From Sedimentisphaerales bacterium (lineage in GTDB: Bacteria > Planctomycetota > Phycisphaerae > Sedimentisphaerales > Anaerohalosphaeraceae), in assembly GCA_016926155.1 (NCBI GenBank), contig JAFGPC010000073.1, positions 1 to 64,000 on the forward strand: a stretch of DNA of 64,000 nucleotides. Direction: 5' to 3'. The notes under the pieces are model-generated. The model was not told the DNA's origin and did no database searches. It worked only from the letters and a program-made list of their open reading frames with translations. Below are positions 18,756-27,300 of this stretch, piece by piece. Positions within the stretch are counted from its first letter, which is position 1. Every line of letters starts with the position of its first letter. A program made the translations under genes and the position numbers.

Positions 18756-19745
18756 TTACTGAATGACTTGTATCACATTGTGTGTTGTATCCAGCATGTA
18801 AATCTTGTTGTTATCTGAACTTATTGCCACGGTAACCCGGACGCAACCCTGGATGCCGGAAGCTGTTCCCATATTTTGGAGAAATGTCCCGTCAGAGGTA
18901 AATTTTTTCACACAGCAGCCGTTAGACTCGGCTGTATATAAATTTCCTTGCAAATCAAAACATACGTTTTTGGGCTCACAACAACCTTCAAACAAACCTT
19001 TATTACCTTGTTTTCTACTGCCGAAACGACGAATTTCTTTACCCTCCCGATCATATTGAATGACAGCAAACTCGCAATTGGCTGCAAGATATACAATTCC
19101 GTCTTTGGCGGCAATGTCCAGTTGTCCACAGCATCCGCGAAGATCGGTTACGATTTGTTTTGGATCGGAAAATGTTTCATCTGTGCGATAGATAGAGTAT
19201 TTATAACTATTGGGTTCGCGAACCGCCGCGAAAACGTCTGTCCCGGTACTGGCCAGTCCGGTGGTGGTGATTCCCGGGATGGAACCAGTTCGGAGGATTT
19301 TACCGTCCGAATCCAGAAGAGCAATCTTACCCACACCGGATACCAAAGACGTACCATCGTTACGGTGGTCAATTGCTTCGGGGGAAAAATTAAGTTTCCA
19401 CACAGCTTTAAGTGTGTCCTCCGGAGTAATCACCCGGATAACGTTCTCCTTACCATCACAGGCCAGGATGTTATCCTGTCCATCCAGACAGTAATTGGTC
19501 AATCGAGTACATTTTGTTTCAGTACTGGAGGCAAGGCTGGGACCGGCAGATCCTTTGCTGCGAGAAATAACTATTGGCAGCTTTTCCGCTTTTTTTCCGG
19601 CAAGAGATACTGCCAGTATCATAAATGCTGCACCTGCAAGGATTAGAATTAAAGCGATAAGTATAAATGTGCTGGTTCGGCCTGATTTATGAAAGCGAAC
19701 CTTCCTGTTATGGGGTAAATATGTCGTATATTTAGGTGTTTTCAT
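18756..19745 (-). CDS. Membrane-anchored NHL-like beta-propeller protein, Cys-rich
   Basis: A 329-residue protein with a basic N-terminus, one membrane segment (about 25-49, FILIALILILAGAAFMILAV) and an extracytoplasmic domain of repeated NHL/propeller-type blades (DGQDNILACDGKENVIRVI, DLQGNLYTAESN, YDREGKEIRRFG). It contains 12 Cys (79, 86, 96, 205, 206, 224, 255, 256, 262, 277, 278, 301), including three adjacent pairs in GCC contexts (RGCCGQLD, EGCCEPKN, NGCCVKKF). Vicinal Cys pairs on a propeller could bind metal or cluster cofactors or form disulfides; this is inference. AAAGGAG stands 5 bases before the ATG. It is the first gene of a probable two-gene - strand unit with the LamG-like protein. 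Function is unknown. Confidence 0.7.
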   Translation of the reverse strand: MKTPKYTTYLPHNRKVRFHKSGRTSTFILIALILILAGAAFMILAVSLAGKKAEKLPIVISRSKGSAGPSLASSTETKCTRLTNYCLDGQDNILACDGKENVIRVITPEDTLKAVWKLNFSPEAIDHRNDGTSLVSGVGKIALLDSDGKILRTGSIPGITTTGLASTGTDVFAAVREPNSYKYSIYRTDETFSDPKQIVTDLRGCCGQLDIAAKDGIVYLAANCEFAVIQYDREGKEIRRFGSRKQGNKGLFEGCCEPKNVCFDLQGNLYTAESNGCCVKKFTSDGTFLQNMGTASGIQGCVRVTVAISSDNNKIYMLDTTHNVIQVIQ

Positions 19746-19796
19746 GGCAACTCCTTTCCAAACATTTAGACGAGTCTATCCGTAAATTGTTACATA

Positions 19797-19802
19797 ATTA
19801 TA
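19797..19802 (-). promoter_or_regulatory. Candidate -10 box for the propeller gene
   Basis: A perfect TATAAT on the - strand about 50 bases upstream of the ATG at 19745. No good -35 hexamer is seen at the usual distance, so this is a weak prediction. Confidence 0.35.
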
Positions 19803-19910
19803 TCGATCTTTCAACCTGAGTGGTATTTTTCTCTTAGGTTCTTGTGTATGAAATTCCTATTCTTGAAACGCCTAATTGCAGGAAACCTTCTTCTCGCTTT
19901 TAGGTCTTTT

Positions 19911-19919
19911 TGGTATAAA
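19911..19919 (+). promoter_or_regulatory. Extended -10 promoter for aroA
   Basis: TGGTATAAA is a TGn-TATAAA extended -10 about 35 bases before the aroA start codon. The -35 position (TTCTCG, 19891-19896) is poor, as extended -10 promoters allow. The short leader then holds GAGGA ahead of ATG 19954. Confidence 0.45.
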
Positions 19920-19953
19920 ACATCTTTGTAATTCGGTCCAAACGAGGATATTT

Positions 19954-21243
19954 ATGCAGCTCTATGTTGAAAAGTCGAGTTTACAGGGCGAAGTTTCGAT
20001 TCCAGGTTCGAAATCCCATACCATCCGGGCCATAGCCATCGCTTCCTTAGCACAGGGAGTGAGCCGGATTCGCAATCCACTGCCATCCAATGATACATTG
20101 AGTGCTGTCCAGTGCTTTCGGTTGCTGGGAGCACAGATCGAGACAAGGAATAATTCTGTATGGGAAGTAGAAGGAATAAATGGGCGGATTCAGATCCCGG
20201 ACAAAGTAATTGATGTGGGAAATTCCGGTACAACACTTCGTGTGGCATTGGGTTCGGCTGCTTTGTGCAATCCAAAGGCAAAAGTCGTTTTTACCGGAGA
20301 TGGACAGATTCAGGCTCGCCCGGTCGGTCCGTTGCTGCAGTCGTTACGCGATCTGGGCGCCGGGGCAGAATCACTCAAAGGGAATAATTGTGCTCCTGTT
20401 GCTGTTTCAGGAACATTGATTGGTGGAAAAACCAGGATTGAATGTAAGACTAGTCAATATCTATCCAGTCTGCTTCTTGCTTGTCCATTGACGCAAAAGG
20501 ACACTGAGATTGAAGTTACTCTGCTCCATGAACCGGATTACGTACAAATCACCTTGGACTGGCTGGATCGACAAGGTATTCGATATGACAACAACGAAAT
20601 GAAGTATTTCCGGATTCCCGGCAGGCAGCATTATCAGGCTTTTGACGCCTTCATCCCGGCGGATTTCTCCAGTGCAACCTTTTTCCTATGCGCCGGAACC
20701 TTGCTGGATGCCAATGTGACTTTGCGGGGGCTCGATTTTTCGGACAGTCAGCCAGACAAGGCCGTGGTCGATTATCTGAAACAAATGGGGGCCGATATCC
20801 AGGTTGAATCCAATGGTGTTTCCATCAAGGGAGGGATGTTAAGAGGTACGACAATTGATATGAACCGAACCCCGGATGCGTTGCCCGCCATGGCAGTAAC
20901 AGCGGTTTTTGCCGAAGGGACAACACATCTGATCAATGTGCCTCAGGCCCGAAACAAGGAAACGGACCGGATTGCCTGTATGGCGTCGGAATTGAAAAAA
21001 CTGGGTGCTGCTGTACAAGAGCTTACAGATGGATTGATCATTCATGGCGGTAAAACACTTCGACCGACACAACTGAACGGCTGGGGTGATCACCGGATTG
21101 TAATGGCCTTGAGTCTGGCGGGAATGGCCATGGATGGGACAACCATCATCGATACTGCCGAAGCAATTCATGTCACATTTCCCGAATATGTGAATCTGAT
21201 GCAGGCCTTGGGTGCGAAAATGGAAGTAAGGGGAAAGTCTTGA
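19954..21243 (+). CDS. aroA: 3-phosphoshikimate 1-carboxyvinyltransferase (EPSP synthase)
   Basis: Transfers enolpyruvyl from PEP to shikimate-3-phosphate, the sixth step of chorismate synthesis. The 429-residue product shows GSKSHTIRAIAIASLA near the N-terminus (shikimate-phosphate Lys and Ser), GNSGTTLR (family GNAGTxxR), QARPVGPLL, and DHRIVMALSLAG near the C-terminus. Start is ATG 19954 with GAGGA upstream; the frame is open 26 codons further back but those residues precede the usual N-terminus. The stop overlaps the next start codon as TTGA (21240-21243), indicating translational coupling with the kinase-synthase fusion. Three consecutive pathway steps are thereby encoded in two adjacent genes. 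Confidence 0.95.
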   Translation: MQLYVEKSSLQGEVSIPGSKSHTIRAIAIASLAQGVSRIRNPLPSNDTLSAVQCFRLLGAQIETRNNSVWEVEGINGRIQIPDKVIDVGNSGTTLRVALGSAALCNPKAKVVFTGDGQIQARPVGPLLQSLRDLGAGAESLKGNNCAPVAVSGTLIGGKTRIECKTSQYLSSLLLACPLTQKDTEIEVTLLHEPDYVQITLDWLDRQGIRYDNNEMKYFRIPGRQHYQAFDAFIPADFSSATFFLCAGTLLDANVTLRGLDFSDSQPDKAVVDYLKQMGADIQVESNGVSIKGGMLRGTTIDMNRTPDALPAMAVTAVFAEGTTHLINVPQARNKETDRIACMASELKKLGAAVQELTDGLIIHGGKTLRPTQLNGWGDHRIVMALSLAGMAMDGTTIIDTAEAIHVTFPEYVNLMQALGAKMEVRGKS

Positions 21244-22847
21244 AAATTGTACTGGCAGGACCGAAAGCGGCAGGTAAAAGTTCCGTTGCTACCGAACTGA
21301 CCCAATTGACCGGCCTGGAAGCCGTCGAAACGGATCGTCTAATCGAAGAGTGTTTCGAGAAGGAAACCGGTGAAAAGCACACCTGTCGCGAGATTTTCAT
21401 CGAGCACGGAGAACAGGAATTTCGTGCTGTTGAGAAAAAGGTGGCCGTTCAATTGAGTGAGGTTGACTGGAAACTGATCGTATGTGGCGGCTCAAGCCTG
21501 TTGGATCCGACCAGCCGACGGGCTTTGCGAAAAAAGGCCGTTTTAATTTATCTGACTGCTGATCCCGCTACGTTATGGAGCCGTATTGCCAGGGATGGAA
21601 TTCCACCCTGGCTGAGTGGGCCTGACGCCCGTCGACAACTCGATCAGAACGTTTCCTATCGTCAGGAGCTTCTCAGTCCGTATGCTGATGCTGTGATCGA
21701 CACAACCAATAAAACGCCCGCCCAAATTGCGCAGGAGGCAATGGGATATATCATGGAAGAATTGACCATCCGTTGCCGAGCCGCCAATACCTATGGTGAC
21801 ATCATTCGTGTGACGACATTCGGCGAGAGTCACGGGCCGGCTATCGGCGCTGTTCTGGATGGAGTAAAACCGGGAATCGAATTTCCGCTGGAACAGATCC
21901 AAAACCAGCTTGATCGTCGTCGTCCCGGACAGAGCGAAGTCACGACGCCCCGTGATGAAAAAGACAAAGTGGAAGTCCTTTCCGGCGTATTTGATGGAAA
22001 AACCACCGGTGCCCCGATCGCTATGGCGATCTTTAATCGGGATCACGATTCATCCAAATATGAAGGCATCAAGGATCTTTTCCGGCCCGGACATGCCGAT
22101 TTTACATACTATCAAAAGTATGGAATACGCGACCATCGCGGCGGGGGACGTTCCTCCGGTCGTGAAACAGCCGGTCGGGTGATGGGCGGGGCTTTTGCCC
22201 GCCAGGAATTGACCAAACGCGGGATCAGAATCGTGGCCCATGCCATCGAAATTGCCGGCATTGCTGTGCAAAAATGTGATTACGAAGCTATTGAATCCAA
22301 CCCGGTTCGCTGTGCCGATCCGGAAGCGGCCGAGAAGATGGTCCAGGCGATCCTGGCGGCCAAAGACGACAACGATTCGGTTGGGGGGATCATCCAGTTG
22401 GAAATCCATGGTCTGCCTGCGGGATTGGGCGATCCGGTCTTTCAGAAATTGGACGCTCGCCTGACCGGTGCAATTATAACCTTAGGAGCTGTTAAAGGTA
22501 TCGAGGTAGGCGAGGGTTTTGCATTGACCCGCATGCGGGGCAGCCAGTCCAATGACAATATGGCCGATGGCGGTTTTATGTCAAACAATGCCGGAGGTAT
22601 CACTGGAGGTATTTCCACAGGACAACCGATTATATTACGAATTGCCGTCAAGCCGACCTCTTCCATCGCCAAACCGCAGAAAACTGTCGATACAAACCTT
22701 CAAAATCAGCCTATCGAAACCCATGGTCGACACGATCCCTGTATCGTTCCTCGCGTCATCCCCGTTATTGAAAACATGACGGCGCTGGTCCTTCTGGATG
22801 CATGGGAAGTCCAGGAACGACTTCGACCCGGTTGGGATCAGAAATAA
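21240..22847 (+). CDS. Shikimate kinase-chorismate synthase fusion
   Basis: One 535-codon frame joins two enzymes of the shikimate pathway. Residues 1-~175 are a shikimate kinase (P-loop GPKAAGKSS, D32 in ETDRLIEE, R62 in EFRAVE, CGGSSL for the substrate GGG loop). Residues from ~188 are a full chorismate synthase with GESHG, DRRRPGQ, FRPGHAD, RGGGRSSGRET, GSQSND, SNNAGGITGG and GRHDPC intact. The normal lid Arg (RPLL in other shikimate kinases) is not seen: this region reads GIPPWLSG. The synthase makes chorismate from EPSP with reduced FMN; between kinase and synthase lies the aroA step, encoded just upstream. Start is TTG 21240, overlapping the aroA stop. No stop or frameshift separates the halves. 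An internal AGGAGG near the junction could also permit a separate synthase. Confidence 0.92.
   Translation: MKIVLAGPKAAGKSSVATELTQLTGLEAVETDRLIEECFEKETGEKHTCREIFIEHGEQEFRAVEKKVAVQLSEVDWKLIVCGGSSLLDPTSRRALRKKAVLIYLTADPATLWSRIARDGIPPWLSGPDARRQLDQNVSYRQELLSPYADAVIDTTNKTPAQIAQEAMGYIMEELTIRCRAANTYGDIIRVTTFGESHGPAIGAVLDGVKPGIEFPLEQIQNQLDRRRPGQSEVTTPRDEKDKVEVLSGVFDGKTTGAPIAMAIFNRDHDSSKYEGIKDLFRPGHADFTYYQKYGIRDHRGGGRSSGRETAGRVMGGAFARQELTKRGIRIVAHAIEIAGIAVQKCDYEAIESNPVRCADPEAAEKMVQAILAAKDDNDSVGGIIQLEIHGLPAGLGDPVFQKLDARLTGAIITLGAVKGIEVGEGFALTRMRGSQSNDNMADGGFMSNNAGGITGGISTGQPIILRIAVKPTSSIAKPQKTVDTNLQNQPIETHGRHDPCIVPRVIPVIENMTALVLLDAWEVQERLRPGWDQK
21733..21738 (+). promoter_or_regulatory. Internal Shine-Dalgarno-like AGGAGG at the kinase/synthase junction
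   Basis: AGGAGG inside the fusion gene lies 2 bases before an in-frame ATG (21741) and 14 bases before another (21753, beginning MEELTIRC, the natural start of a chorismate synthase). Neither distance is ideal, but the element sits exactly between the two enzyme domains and could allow some stand-alone synthase to be made. Confidence 0.3.
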
Positions 22848-22867
22848 CATCGCTGTCAGAGTTTTCC

Positions 22868-22896
22868 TTGCATCACAAAGCAGTTTTTTCTATAAA
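22868..22896 (+). promoter_or_regulatory. Promoter of the second chorismate synthase-like gene, with overlapping dyad
   Basis: TTGCAT (22868-22873), a 17-base spacer and TATAAA (22891-22896) form a credible sigma-70-like promoter about 50 bases before GTG 22945. A perfect dyad TTTCTAT-AA-ATAGAAA (22887-22902) overlaps the -10 box and could be an operator. This suggests control separate from aroA and the fusion gene. Confidence 0.5.
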
Positions 22897-22944
22897 TAGA
22901 AACATGCTAAAACAATATCCATGTTTTTATCAGGAGAGTAAAGA

Positions 22945-24285
22945 GTGATTGGTTGTCATGTTGGACGATGCTTTCAAGTAACAGTCGCCGGCGGATCCTA
23001 TCAGGAAGGCTTGACGGCAGTGATACAAGGCCTTCCGCCGGGGATGGTGTTTACCGAGCAGGAAATCTATGGGGATCTGCTCCTCCGCAAACCCGGGGCC
23101 GATGAGCTTTCCAGTCCCCGCAAGGAACCGGATCTACCAGTGATCTATTCCGGAGTCAATGCGGCCGATACTATTGAAAATGCCGGCAATAGGCACCATA
23201 CCAATGGCACACCGCTGACAATCCTGATCCCCAATCTGGATCGACACTTTATTCACATTAAGCAGTATCAGGACACGAACCGAACCCCCCGACCCGGTCA
23301 TGCCTCCTATGCATCTTTTACTAAATATGGACCGGATGATGACGCGATCGGTGCCGGATTGTTCAGCGGCCGATATACTTCGACGATTGTTGCCGCCGGG
23401 TATGTGGCCAAAAGAGTACTCAAATTATTCGGTATTGAGGTGTTCTCTTTTATTCGCGAAATGGCCGGAGTTCGATGTGTTTCCGTGGATTCAAAGACGG
23501 CTTTTGAATCGACCCAACGATATAAAACAATGCGACATGACCTGGATCCCTTCTTCCAGGAAATTTATGTCAAACAACGGATTACACGGGACATGCGATT
23601 TTTGGAAAAAATGCAGGTCTTGGCACAAGTCGAAAAGGAAATCGATGCGATTCGTTCGAAAGCACCGAAAATAACGAATGAAGAAGTCTTGGAGCAATAT
23701 AACATCCATCCTGTCGTGAACTGTCCGGATATTGATACCGCTCAGGCGATGCTGGAGGCATGTAATACAATCACCAAAACCGGAGATTCATCGGGAGGGG
23801 TAGTGGAAGTTCGGATTACCGGAGTTCCTGTTGGCTTGGGTGAACCGGTCTTTTGCAAGCTTGATGGCGAACTTGGGCGTATGCTGGGTATCGGCGCCGT
23901 CAAAGGAGTGGAGGTAGGGGCTGGCTTTGCCGTCAAGGACATGACCGGCTATCAATCCAATGATCAGATACATTCGGAAAATGGGAAAGTTATCTTCGAT
24001 TCCAACAACGCCGGCGGCATTACCGGCGGGCTTACGACGGGACAGGATATAGTGGTTCGTCTAGCCATTAAGCCGACACCAACCATCGATAAACCCCAGC
24101 ACACCATTGACAAATATACCTGTCGGAACACCGACCTGGCGGCGATCACCCGACGGGATCCGACCATTGTCGGGCGTATCTGGCCGGTGGCGGAAAATTA
24201 TACGGCCATGGTGATCCTGGATCATTTGTTCCTGCATCTAGGATATGAAGCTATCAGGCAGAAAGTTATTTCCATCGAATCCTGA
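22945..24285 (+). CDS. Divergent chorismate synthase-like protein
   Basis: A 446-residue homologue of chorismate synthase across its full length, encoded right after a normal synthase. Retained parts are RPGHAS, GDSSGGVV, GVPVGLGEPVF, GAVKGVEVGAGFAV, YQSNDQ and SNNAGGITGG. Altered active-site motifs are GESHG to GGSYQ (the catalytic His becomes Tyr), RRRPG to LRKPG, RGGGRSSxRET to IGAGLFSGRYT, and RHDPC to RRDPT (Asp kept). A ~60-residue helical, charged stretch (about 170-240) also differs. GTG 22945 follows CAGGAGAG at good distance and the gene has its own promoter, so it is not a dead fragment. A changed reaction, a regulatory or structural partner of the synthase, or an FMN-binding protein are all possible; canonical activity is unlikely given the lost His. 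Confidence 0.8.
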   Translation: MIGCHVGRCFQVTVAGGSYQEGLTAVIQGLPPGMVFTEQEIYGDLLLRKPGADELSSPRKEPDLPVIYSGVNAADTIENAGNRHHTNGTPLTILIPNLDRHFIHIKQYQDTNRTPRPGHASYASFTKYGPDDDAIGAGLFSGRYTSTIVAAGYVAKRVLKLFGIEVFSFIREMAGVRCVSVDSKTAFESTQRYKTMRHDLDPFFQEIYVKQRITRDMRFLEKMQVLAQVEKEIDAIRSKAPKITNEEVLEQYNIHPVVNCPDIDTAQAMLEACNTITKTGDSSGGVVEVRITGVPVGLGEPVFCKLDGELGRMLGIGAVKGVEVGAGFAVKDMTGYQSNDQIHSENGKVIFDSNNAGGITGGLTTGQDIVVRLAIKPTPTIDKPQHTIDKYTCRNTDLAAITRRDPTIVGRIWPVAENYTAMVILDHLFLHLGYEAIRQKVISIES

Positions 24286-24305
24286 TTCATCAGTTCGAAT
24301 AAAAA

Positions 24306-24331
24306 AGGCCTTGCTCTGGAGGGCAAGGCCT
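24306..24331 (-). terminator. Rho-independent terminator of the secretin-like gene
   Basis: A 9-bp stem AGGCCTTGC/GCAAGGCCT with an 8-base loop. On the - strand it is followed by a run of T (TTTTTT), the classic form. It lies just beyond the stop of the - strand secretin-like gene and 20 bases past the end of the + strand synthase-like gene, for which its downstream side lacks a T run. Confidence 0.8.
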
Positions 24332-24359
24332 CTAATTCCTCATTCCGCCAAGATCCAGG

Positions 24360-27300
24360 TTAGCCACCACTGGCCTCTATTGCGGCCACGGCATCTTGCT
24401 CGGCCTCTTCCTTAAGGATAATACTCGGTTTGACAAGGATCAGCAGGATTCGCTTATCTTTGACGTCGCTGCGATTGGAGAACAATCGTCCGAGAATCGG
24501 CAATTTGGCCAGGCCGGGAATACCGGATTCGATTTCCGCATCGGCTGTGATCGTCAGACCGCCTAGCAACACCGTTCCCCGGTCCGGTACTAAAACACGC
24601 GTCGTGATCTGCGAGATCTGGTTAACAGGCAGATCATAGGTGTCTGTCAGGAGGGTTCCGGTACCCGGATCCACCGCCTGAACAGTGTCCTGTGTAAACG
24701 TAACGTCGTTTAACATTGTCTCGATATTCAAGATGACATATTTCTTGTCGGCTGTGATCACCGGCGTTACCATCATTTGAATCCCGTCCGAGATCTGATC
24801 GATTTCATGGGTCCAGTAGGTAAAGGTTCGATCCGTGCCGGTGGTGGTGATTGTCTCACTTTCGATTTCGCTGTCCGACTTGTAGTTGGTAACTGTATTG
24901 ACGCTGATCCTTGTTGATTCCCCATTCATGACTGTTGCCTTCGGGGCCGTCAACGTTTTGGAATTGGCGTGCATCTGCGTGGCACGAATGATAAAGTCCA
25001 CCTGGAGATCGTCTATTGCGCCGGTATAAGAGAGGCCGAAATTCAAAGCCGGATTCGAGGCGGCCAGCGTTGCCAATGAGCCCGAAACATCAGTACTGCT
25101 GGGTCGGCTTGCTTCGAAGGAGTCCATTTCGATCACGCTGGTAGGATCGGCCGTCGTTCCGAGTTGAAATTTATCCAAATCCAGAGTATTGATCGTTACA
25201 TCCAGACCGATATCTTCCAGGAAGTGTTCATCCACCAGGAGGAATCGTGCCTCCACCGCGACCTGCTGGCCCAGCAGCGCCATCATTCGATCCAGGAATT
25301 CCCGCACCCGAGTATGATTTTCCGGAGTTTGCCAGACAATAAGCTGGGTACCGCCAAATTCATTGATTCGGCCTTCGCCCCCCGCATCGTACCAACTGTC
25401 CGGCTCGATGGTTTCCTGAATAATATAAATGATCTGATAGGCTCGCATACGAGCTTGCATCTGGGTATAGCCACCTCCACCTCCATACATGCCACCTCCC
25501 ATGCCACCACCCATGCCGCCCATACCGCCTCCCATGCCTCCCATACCGCCTCCCATGCCTCCCATACCGCCTCCCATGCCTCCCATACCGCCCATCATGC
25601 CCATGCCTCCCATGCCGCCGCCCATCATGCCCATGCCTCCCATGCCGCCTCCCATGCCCCCCATGCCGCCTCCCATGCCTCCCATGCCGCCACCCATACC
25701 ACCCATGCCTCCTCCCATGCCACCACCCATGCCCATGCCGCCCATCATGCCATACCCGGACGAGGGAGGACTGAGTAATTCGCCGACATCATAGACCCGG
25801 TTTTCAAATCGAGTCGGAAGAGAGTCGCGGGTGGCAATACTGATGACACCGTCTTCGATGGTATAATCCAGGGGAGACAGTGCTTGCGGACCACTAACTG
25901 CTTGGAGGACACGATCCAGACCCGTACGCAGGGGGATCGAGGTCAGACCAGCCCCGCTCATCTGGATCGGAGTATCCGGCGTGATAAAAGCCGTATCGTT
26001 CAGGTCGCGCCATAGAACCGCCATGTTTAATGGAGGCTCGACACTGTTTCGCAGGATTTCGACCGCTTCGGATAAGGTGGTTTGCTCGGTCAGCATGGAA
26101 AGATTGACCACCTCATTGAGCTGACGATCTGTAGCCATGTCCGCCGGACTGCGACCGTCGGTAACCGCCTCTTTTCGGCGCGAAGCAATCTCTTTCCAGT
26201 TTTCCGGATAATTCATTTCCTTCTCGTATGGAACGCCCTGCTTATAAGTTTCCACCAGCAGAGCCATCTCATGCTTTTCACTTTCTTTCTTCAACTGCAG
26301 TTCCGACCGCCAGCGAATGGTATCTTCCAGCATCTGCTTGAGCAGCAAAGCGTCATTGTTCATCGAATCCACAACCAACAACTGTTCGATTTGTCCCAGG
26401 GCTTCGTCAAAACGTCTTTCTTCACTGAAATTCCTGGCACGTGTCATATAATCTTTGATGGCTTTTTGACGTTGTTGTTCTGCTTCTGTTGTCAGTTCTT
26501 CAGCCCGTTGTTCAATATCTTTTCTTATTCTTTCTTCTTCTGCTTGTTGCCACTGGGCTTGTTTTGTATTGATCTTATCCTGTAAGAGATTCAATTCATC
26601 CATGTGGGTTTTGTATTGGTCACCCAGGAGTAAACGATTCTTTTCAACCACACGGAACGCAGTCGCCAGCGATTGCTGCGCTTCGGTAAACCGATTCTTT
26701 TCCAGCAGGCTCCCGGCTTTGGCGGCAGAATCCATGACAATCGCCTTGGTGTATTCACGCTGAATTTTTTGTTCTCGCAGAACCTGATTCAAATAAGCGT
26801 CTTTGGGTAAGGCAGGTGTCGGTTCGGTTGGAATTTCAGTCGGTGTCTTGATTTCGGTTTCCACCTTTGAAGGGGGTACGGTTTCCGGTTTGGATTCCGA
26901 TATGGTTACCGGTTTCGGCTCGGGTTTTAACTCCGGTTCCGGTTCTGTTTTGGGTTCCGGTTGAACGATTGGCTTGACAGGTTCGACCTTGGTTTCCGGT
27001 TCGGGCTCGACAACGACAGGTTCTGCCTTGACCTCAGGTTTGACTTCCGGTTGTGGTTTGGGTTCCGGCTTCGGCTCGGCGGAGATTTCGTATAAAACGT
27101 TTTTAGGAGGACTCACGGAACCTTGTTCCGGAGCGCCCAATAGCTCGTCTTCTACATTCATAGTGGTGGTCGCATCGGACTTGGCGGGTTCTACGGTCTC
27201 AGGCACGCTCGTTTGAGAAGCGATCATGACCAGGTAGTCCTGGGCTGTCTTGCCATCCTTTCCAGCAACAGGAACACCGGTCTTGATGACTTCTTCAAAA

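Noticed and set aside
24306-24331. Terminator assigned to the + strand synthase-like gene
   Set aside because: The T run is on the - strand side only; the + strand side continues CTAATTCC, so it serves mainly the - strand gene.
25489-25794. Pro/Met-rich open frame on the + strand
   Set aside because: It is the antisense of the Gly/Met repeat in the - strand secretin-like gene; composition is set by the repeat.
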